NCBI RefSeq assembly: GCF_031851795.1
Contig: NZ_CP134696.1
Span: forward strand, 5,518,001-5,582,000
Direction of reading: 5' to 3'
Source of the DNA: Pontibacter sp. G13
Lineage (GTDB): Bacteria > Bacteroidota > Bacteroidia > J057
DNA: 64,000 bases
This document shows positions 59,439 through 64,000 of the stretch, piece by piece. A model generated the notes under the pieces. That model saw nothing but the letters and a program-made list of their open reading frames with translations. It was not told the origin of the DNA and did no database searches. The translations under genes were made by a program, and so were the position numbers. Positions within the stretch are counted from its first letter, which is position 1. Each line of letters begins with the position of its first letter.

Positions 59439-60433
59439 AGCAACTCCTCCGAAATATCGCTGTTGGGGCGCTGATTGCTTCCCTCGTCGTAGCCATCCTA
59501 CAGGTGGATATGACCCAAGAACTCCGGATCGTGATGGGCTGGGCTTTGACCGTGATCTTGCTCCTGTGGGTAGGGATTTGGGGTCTTTCACGGCTGCTCG
59601 ATGTACGTCTGCCCTGGAGCGAAAACACCCTGCGCAGATTTTTTATTCAGCTGTTGCTTTCGACGCTCTATTCCTTGCTGGTGATCAACCTCACCTATTG
59701 GATGTTCATGCGCATTTTTCAGGACGTCACGCCCCTCATGGAGCAATTTCTCGTGCTCAATGTCTATGGCCTCATTCTCATGGCGCCGATCTTCTCGGTG
59801 AATGTCGTGATGTTTGTCATGATGAAATGGAAGCAGAGCATGCTGTTGTCTGAGAAGCTGAAGCAGGAAAATATCCAAAGTCGTCTCGAAAGCCTCCGGA
59901 GCCATGTCGATCCGCATTTTCTCTTCAATAGCCTCAATATCTTGAGTTCGCTGATTGACAAAGATGCCGACGCTGCACAAGATTTTTTGAGCTCCTTTTC
60001 GGAAGTGTACCGATACGTCCTCAAAAACAAGCAGGAGGAGCTTGTGCCCTTGAGTCGTGAGCTGCAATTCATCGATGCCTATGTATTCATGCTCAGGCAG
60101 CGATTTCGGGATCAGATGCAGATCGAGATGGATATTCCCCCGGCTGCGAATCGCAAGATGATTCCGCCCATGGCCGTACAGATGCTCGTGGAGAATGCCA
60201 TCAAGCACAACAAAGCTTCGGATAAGCAGCCATTGTTGATCCGCATGTATGTGGAGGATGGCTATTTGATCGTGCAGAATACCTACCGACCATTGGCGAA
60301 AAAACCTGCGGGAGCCAATTCCGGACTGGATAACTTGCGCAAACGATATGGATATCTATCCTCCCGAGACATTGAGATTTTGCCGATAGAAGACTACTTT
60401 ACCGTAAAAATACCGCTACTGGAGATTGAATGA
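59435..60433 (+). CDS. LytS/YpdA-type sensor histidine kinase
   Basis: A 332-residue kinase starting with GTG at 59435, overlapping the upstream stop by 4 bp. Four hydrophobic segments in residues 1-130 form the membrane sensor (IAVGALIASLVVAILQVDM; ALTVILLLWVGIWGL; LLLSTLYSLLVINLTYWMFM; IFSVNVVMFVMMKW). The His-kinase domain (PF06580 type) has SHVDPHFLFNSLNILSSLI with the phospho-His, and a short HATPase (MAVQMLVENAIKHN, GLDNLRKRY). It phosphorylates the LytTR regulator encoded immediately after with a 4-bp overlap. Confidence 0.93.
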   Translation: MKQLLRNIAVGALIASLVVAILQVDMTQELRIVMGWALTVILLLWVGIWGLSRLLDVRLPWSENTLRRFFIQLLLSTLYSLLVINLTYWMFMRIFQDVTPLMEQFLVLNVYGLILMAPIFSVNVVMFVMMKWKQSMLLSEKLKQENIQSRLESLRSHVDPHFLFNSLNILSSLIDKDADAAQDFLSSFSEVYRYVLKNKQEELVPLSRELQFIDAYVFMLRQRFRDQMQIEMDIPPAANRKMIPPMAVQMLVENAIKHNKASDKQPLLIRMYVEDGYLIVQNTYRPLAKKPAGANSGLDNLRKRYGYLSSRDIEILPIEDYFTVKIPLLEIE

Positions 60434-61203
60434 GTATGAAGATCCTGATTATTGAAGACGAGGCCCTCGCTGCCGAAAGACTGGAGACTTTGGTCAAAAA
60501 GTACGACCAGAACATTGAAGTTGCTGGAGTGGCAGCATCGGTGGAGGAAGCCGAGCAATGGTTCCTTGAACACGGGCAGCCTGATCTGGCCTTCATGGAT
60601 ATTCATTTGTCCGATGGACGCTCCTTCGAATTATTTGAAAAGGTGGAGGTGACATGCCCCATCATCTTCACGACCTCCTACGACGAATACGCGCTGGAGG
60701 CATTCGAAGTCAATAGCGTTGATTATCTCCTCAAGCCTCTTCGCTACGAAAAGGTGGAAAAGGCCATGATGAAGCTGGCAGGTATGCGAGAGGCACTTGC
60801 CCAGGAGCAGCCCAAGATGGATCTGACCGCTTTGCTCAATCAACTCAGCCAGCCGGGGCAGACCTACAAGTCTCGTTTCCTCGTCAAAAACGGCCAACAC
60901 ATCCGCTCGATCAAGGTGGAAGATATTGCCTATTTCTATGCTGACAGCAAGATCAGCCTGATGATGACCTTTGAGGGACGCAGGTTTCCGGTCGATTATT
61001 CATTGGACCGAATCAGCGAAATGCTCGATCCTCAGCATTTTTTCAGGGTCAATCGCCGTTACATGGTGCATTTTGACTCGGTGGACGCAATCCATCCATA
61101 TTTCAAGGGCCGCCTCAAGATCGAATTGAGCCCTGCCATCGATGACGATATCGTGGTGAGCAGTGATCGGACGCCCTTGTTCAAACAATGGCTGGACAAA
61201 TAA
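60430..61203 (+). CDS. LytTR-family response regulator
   Basis: A 257-residue partner of the preceding kinase. The receiver has EDEA, phospho-Asp in LAFMDIHLSDG, TTSYDEYALEAF and Lys in LLKPLR; the LytTR domain has VKNGQHIRSIKVEDIAYFYA and FFRVNRRYMVHFDSV. It is a paralogue of the regulator at 10623-11390. Its stop abuts the stop of the convergent pyruvate kinase-like gene. Confidence 0.94.
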   Translation: MSMKILIIEDEALAAERLETLVKKYDQNIEVAGVAASVEEAEQWFLEHGQPDLAFMDIHLSDGRSFELFEKVEVTCPIIFTTSYDEYALEAFEVNSVDYLLKPLRYEKVEKAMMKLAGMREALAQEQPKMDLTALLNQLSQPGQTYKSRFLVKNGQHIRSIKVEDIAYFYADSKISLMMTFEGRRFPVDYSLDRISEMLDPQHFFRVNRRYMVHFDSVDAIHPYFKGRLKIELSPAIDDDIVVSSDRTPLFKQWLDK

Positions 61204-62793
61204 TCACTTTTTCGGTTTGCCTTGTCCGGGGCTAAGCGCTTCGTCGCTTTGGACTTGATTGACAAATCGCTGTGCAATTCGCAGTGGACGCATGACCTGT
61301 CGCTTGGTGTTCATATGGCCGATCATCCGAGTGAGGATATCGTCCAGAATGCGCACCGTGGCAATGATGTTGGGCCCTTTGTTGAGCATCACACAATCGG
61401 CTTTGGCAGCCTGAGAAGCATCACTGACTTCAGATCGACTGGGGAGCCCTTCCTTGGCAAGACGTTCCAATACTTGCGTCGCCCAGATCACGGGTACGTG
61501 CCCCGCTGTGCAGAGCCAGAGGATTTCTTCCTGAATTTCGCTCAATCGCTCGAATCCGATTTCCACCGCTAAATCCCCTCTAGCGATCATCACGCCAAAC
61601 CTTGGGTTCACCATGCCCGCAAGCAACAGATTGGGAAGGTCTTTCACGGCCTTTCCCAGTTCAATTTTGATGACCATCCCAGGAAGCTGCTTTTGCTGAT
61701 GATCCAACAACAATTGATGGAGCTCCCGAATGTCATCTGCTGATCGAACGAATGAATATCCCACAATATCGGCATGCTCGCACACAAAGGGGATGAGCGA
61801 TTTGTCGCGTTCCGTCAAAGAGGGCGTACTTAGAATGGAATCCGGAAGATTGATCCCCTTGTCTGGCTTCAGGCGTGCCCCCATGGGAGGCGTGTGCAGA
61901 ATTTCCACCCGCATGACTTCCCCATCGTTTTGCTGGACGACTCCAGCGAATTTCCCATCGTCCAGAAAGAGTCTTTCACCCGCCATCACATCCTCGAAAA
62001 TTTGATTGAGGGTCGTTCCCAATACCATACATCCAGAGGTATCCGCCAGCTTCTTGGCAGCTTTGGAATCTGGGGATTTGTGGAAATAGATGATATCTCC
62101 CTCCATGAGCCTGAATCCTTTGGCAACCCCCTTTTTGTTGATCTCCATAGGGACATGGGTAGTCCGGAGTTTGGGCCCTGCCAAGTCCATGTAGACCTTG
62201 CAACGTTTGTTGAGTGCCTGCTCAGCTTGCTTGATATGCTGAATCATATTCAACCAGGCGGATTCGTCGTCGTGGGCAAGATTGATTCGAGCCAGATTCA
62301 TCCCGTTTGCCATCAGATTGTGGACCAATTCATAGTCGGTGGCAGCCTCGGAAGGCATCGTCACCATGATCCTGACGATTCCGGTATCCGCCTGAGTTCC
62401 CAAAAGCTCCGCAGCATGTTCAGCCAGTAGGGATTTACCCTTCTCATAATTGACTACCGTGGGATCGCTTTCAGCAGGCCCGAAAGGCCGTTTGCCCATG
62501 AGTTCCTCAATGCGTTGACAGACCGTCTCGATTTGCGATCGGATGTGGATTTCGCAGCCAGACAAGGAAGAAAGCCCCAATTCGTGCAGACCTTCCTGTA
62601 CCACTCGCAGCTCCATGCTCCGAATCGAGAGATAGTCGATCAGGTTGCGCGCAGATTTCTGATAAGTAAGGTGGACTTCTTCGAATTTAGAATGAGTGAA
62701 GGTTTCCAATTGGATCATCTGATTGCGGTAGAGTAGGAGTTGCTCCCGCAATTGAGAAAGTGTCGGCAAGGGATTTTGACGAATGGAGGACAT
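61204..62793 (-). CDS. Divergent pyruvate kinase-like protein with N-terminal extension
   Basis: A 529-residue protein. Residues 1-135 are an extra helical region (LREQLLLYRNQMIQLETF) absent from classical enzymes. The barrel is recognisable: MANGMNLARINLAHDDESAW, YMDLAGPKLRT, DKGINLPD, LTERDKSLIPFVCEHADIVG, VIKIELGKAVKD, MIARGDLAVEIGFERLSEIQ. The beginning of the barrel reads MVTMPSEA where pyruvate kinases have T-x-G-P-S/A. The usual C-terminal regulatory domain is missing; about 70 residues follow the barrel. Phosphotransfer from PEP is possible but not certain. Confidence 0.8.
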   Translation of the reverse strand: MSSIRQNPLPTLSQLREQLLLYRNQMIQLETFTHSKFEEVHLTYQKSARNLIDYLSIRSMELRVVQEGLHELGLSSLSGCEIHIRSQIETVCQRIEELMGKRPFGPAESDPTVVNYEKGKSLLAEHAAELLGTQADTGIVRIMVTMPSEAATDYELVHNLMANGMNLARINLAHDDESAWLNMIQHIKQAEQALNKRCKVYMDLAGPKLRTTHVPMEINKKGVAKGFRLMEGDIIYFHKSPDSKAAKKLADTSGCMVLGTTLNQIFEDVMAGERLFLDDGKFAGVVQQNDGEVMRVEILHTPPMGARLKPDKGINLPDSILSTPSLTERDKSLIPFVCEHADIVGYSFVRSADDIRELHQLLLDHQQKQLPGMVIKIELGKAVKDLPNLLLAGMVNPRFGVMIARGDLAVEIGFERLSEIQEEILWLCTAGHVPVIWATQVLERLAKEGLPSRSEVSDASQAAKADCVMLNKGPNIIATVRILDDILTRMIGHMNTKRQVMRPLRIAQRFVNQVQSDEALSPGQGKPKK

Positions 62794-62947
62794 GGGGAAT
62801 TATTTAAATAGATGACGAATGGAGCCTAGTACGCAATGGCTAACAGTCAATCTCTAGAACCTTCCCCATATTTTTCATTTTTTATGTTAACCATTCCCAC
62901 AACCTAGGGTAATCCCCTCGAACACGCTGCTGAAAGGTGCTTTGCTT

Positions 62948-63520
62948 ATGAACGCGATGTCTGACAATGCTTTGATGCTTAAGGTCAAGGCCGGACAGAT
63001 GGATAAACTGGGACTTCTGTACGAACGGTACAGCCGCGCGCTATTCGGGTATTTCTACCGAATGACGGGCAACCGATCGAATTTGAGTGAAGATCTAGTC
63101 CAGAATGTCTTTTACCGCATGATGAAATACCGCCATACCTTCAAAGAGGATGGCCACTTCCGTGCGTGGATGTATCAAATGGCGAGGAATGTATTCGCAG
63201 ATGAATACCGGAAACCCAATCCTATCCAGCATTCGCAGGACATCGATACCACCCAAATCGAGCCGGATCAAGCCACTGGGATCGAACAACAGATCGCGCA
63301 GCAGGAAGAAGTGGAATTGCTACATGCAGCATTGAAACTCCTCAGTCATGAAAAACGGGAGGTGCTGATTCTGAGCCGCTTTCAGCAGATGAAATATCAC
63401 GAGATCGCTGAAGTGACCAACTCTACAGAAGGTGCTGTCAAAGTGCGAGTATATCGTGCCATGCAAGAATTAAAACGAGTCTATCAAACCCTTCAAAGCA
63501 AAACCGCCCATGAACAATGA
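62948..63520 (+). CDS. ECF-type RNA polymerase sigma factor
   Basis: A 190-residue sigma factor; ATG 62948 is preferred to the TTG six bases earlier (a further ATG lies at 62957). Region 2 is LYERYSRALFGYFYRMTGNR, SEDLVQNVFYRMMKYRHTF and GHFRAWMYQMARNVFADEYR; region 4 is LLSHEKREVLILSRFQQMKY, HEIAEVTNSTEGAVKVRVYR. It directs transcription of a regulon controlled by the anti-sigma factor encoded next, whose start overlaps its end by 11 bp. Confidence 0.95.
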   Translation: MNAMSDNALMLKVKAGQMDKLGLLYERYSRALFGYFYRMTGNRSNLSEDLVQNVFYRMMKYRHTFKEDGHFRAWMYQMARNVFADEYRKPNPIQHSQDIDTTQIEPDQATGIEQQIAQQEEVELLHAALKLLSHEKREVLILSRFQQMKYHEIAEVTNSTEGAVKVRVYRAMQELKRVYQTLQSKTAHEQ

Positions 63521-64000
63521 AGCTGCTATGCTCCGACTCATGGATTTTCTGGAGCAGAACGAACATAAGCCCTCGGAGGCGCAATTGACCGAGTTCTTTC
63601 AAGCCCACCCGGTTTGCAAGCCACTTTGGGAGGAGATGGAGCTTGTGATGGAACCTTTGAGCGAATCTCGAGTGCCGGAGCCTACCGATCAGATGGATAC
63701 CAAATTCTTCGAATCTCTCACTCAGTGGGAACAAGAAGAAGCCAAACCCACTTGGCAGGATCGTCTCCAATCATGGTGGAAGGCCCAGCAATCCTTCAAA
63801 TTGGGATGGGGATGGTTTCTGGCTGCGCTGGTGATCGGAATCTGGATTGGAGGAGGTTTCTCTCCTTCGGAACCGGCATCTGACAATGAGATGGCTTCTC
63901 TTCAATCCGAAGTACAAGATCTACGTGAAATGATGGCCCTTTCATTGCTTCAGCAACCGGCTGCCACCCAGCGTCTTCAAGCAGTGAATATTTCGCAGCA
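63510..64000 (+). CDS. Anti-sigma factor (partial at window end)
   Basis: An ATG at 63510, overlapping the sigma gene by 11 bp, opens a frame that runs off the window after about 163 codons. The N-terminal cytoplasmic part has FLEQNEHKPSEAQLTEFF, and a transmembrane helix is visible (WGWFLAALVIGIWIGGG, about residues 108-125). The start of an extracytoplasmic part rich in Leu/Gln follows (MMALSLLQQPAATQRLQAV), as in Bacteroidota anti-sigma factors with C-terminal HEAT-like helices. It is truncated by the end of the window, not by a mutation. Confidence 0.85.
   Translation, partial: MNNEAAMLRLMDFLEQNEHKPSEAQLTEFFQAHPVCKPLWEEMELVMEPLSESRVPEPTDQMDTKFFESLTQWEQEEAKPTWQDRLQSWWKAQQSFKLGWGWFLAALVIGIWIGGGFSPSEPASDNEMASLQSEVQDLREMMALSLLQQPAATQRLQAVNISQ

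Overview
This 64 kb window is a chromosomal segment of a Bacteroidota bacterium with roughly balanced GC. The evidence is a set of typical Bacteroidota families (DUF4294, DUF4197, DUF4412, DUF2279, DUF1684), several secreted proteins with type IX secretion (T9SS) C-terminal tails, LytS/LytR-type signalling, an ECF sigma factor/anti-sigma pair, and tRNA promoters matching TTG-N19/20-TAnnTTTG. A Saprospiria- or Cytophagia-like lineage is plausible, but this is inference; no 16S gene is present.

Layout. 1-7.6 kb: end of a VOC-fold protein, two small exported proteins, a YraN nuclease, a TPR lipoprotein, DUF4294, a macrodomain protein and a large FG-GAP/OmpA exported protein. 7.6-8.55 kb: a gene-free stretch holding two head-to-head copies of a structured repeat. 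8.55-13.7 kb: oligopeptidase B, an orphan LytTR regulator, dapF, moaE and moaD. 13.7-19.4 kb: a T9SS cargo, fdhD, a small conserved protein, a YdeP/FdhF-like molybdoenzyme and RidA. 19.4-24.8 kb: a DUF5675 protein and a seven-gene leftward cluster in which six tandem paralogues (SpoIIAA/STAS-like by my reading) lead into a hybrid histidine kinase. 25-30.4 kb: DUF2279, RNase P RNA, a Ser/Arg/Tyr-rich exported protein, a DEAD-box helicase and four identical tRNA-Val genes. 30.4-41.3 kb: small exported and membrane proteins, a hybrid kinase with HPt next to an NtrC-type regulator, a CYTH protein, DUF4412 and DUF4197. 41.6-50.3 kb: a DUF255 protein without its CxxC, a sulfatase, a crotonase, a coiled-coil membrane protein, gltX and a DUF4440 protein. 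50.4-53.4 kb: tRNA-Asp followed by an AT-richer McrB/McrC-like pair, the only obvious defence module. 53.6-64 kb: DUF4349 lipoprotein, an HdhA-like SDR, a T9SS cargo, an exported protein overlapping a LytS/LytR pair, a divergent pyruvate kinase homologue, and an ECF sigma factor with a truncated anti-sigma gene.

The most interesting signals are (1) a dispersed family of eight intergenic repeats of near-constant length (about 187 or 215 bp) with conserved ends, a long hairpin whose two arms change together between copies, and a strong tendency to sit beside transcription terminators with their 3' end facing the end of a neighbouring gene; and (2) the six-paralogue plus hybrid-kinase cluster, which looks like an undescribed signalling unit.

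CDS starts were moved downstream of the longest open frame where a signal peptide, lipobox, family alignment or translational coupling supported it; these choices are stated per gene. Family names come from recognising sequence motifs by eye, with no database search.
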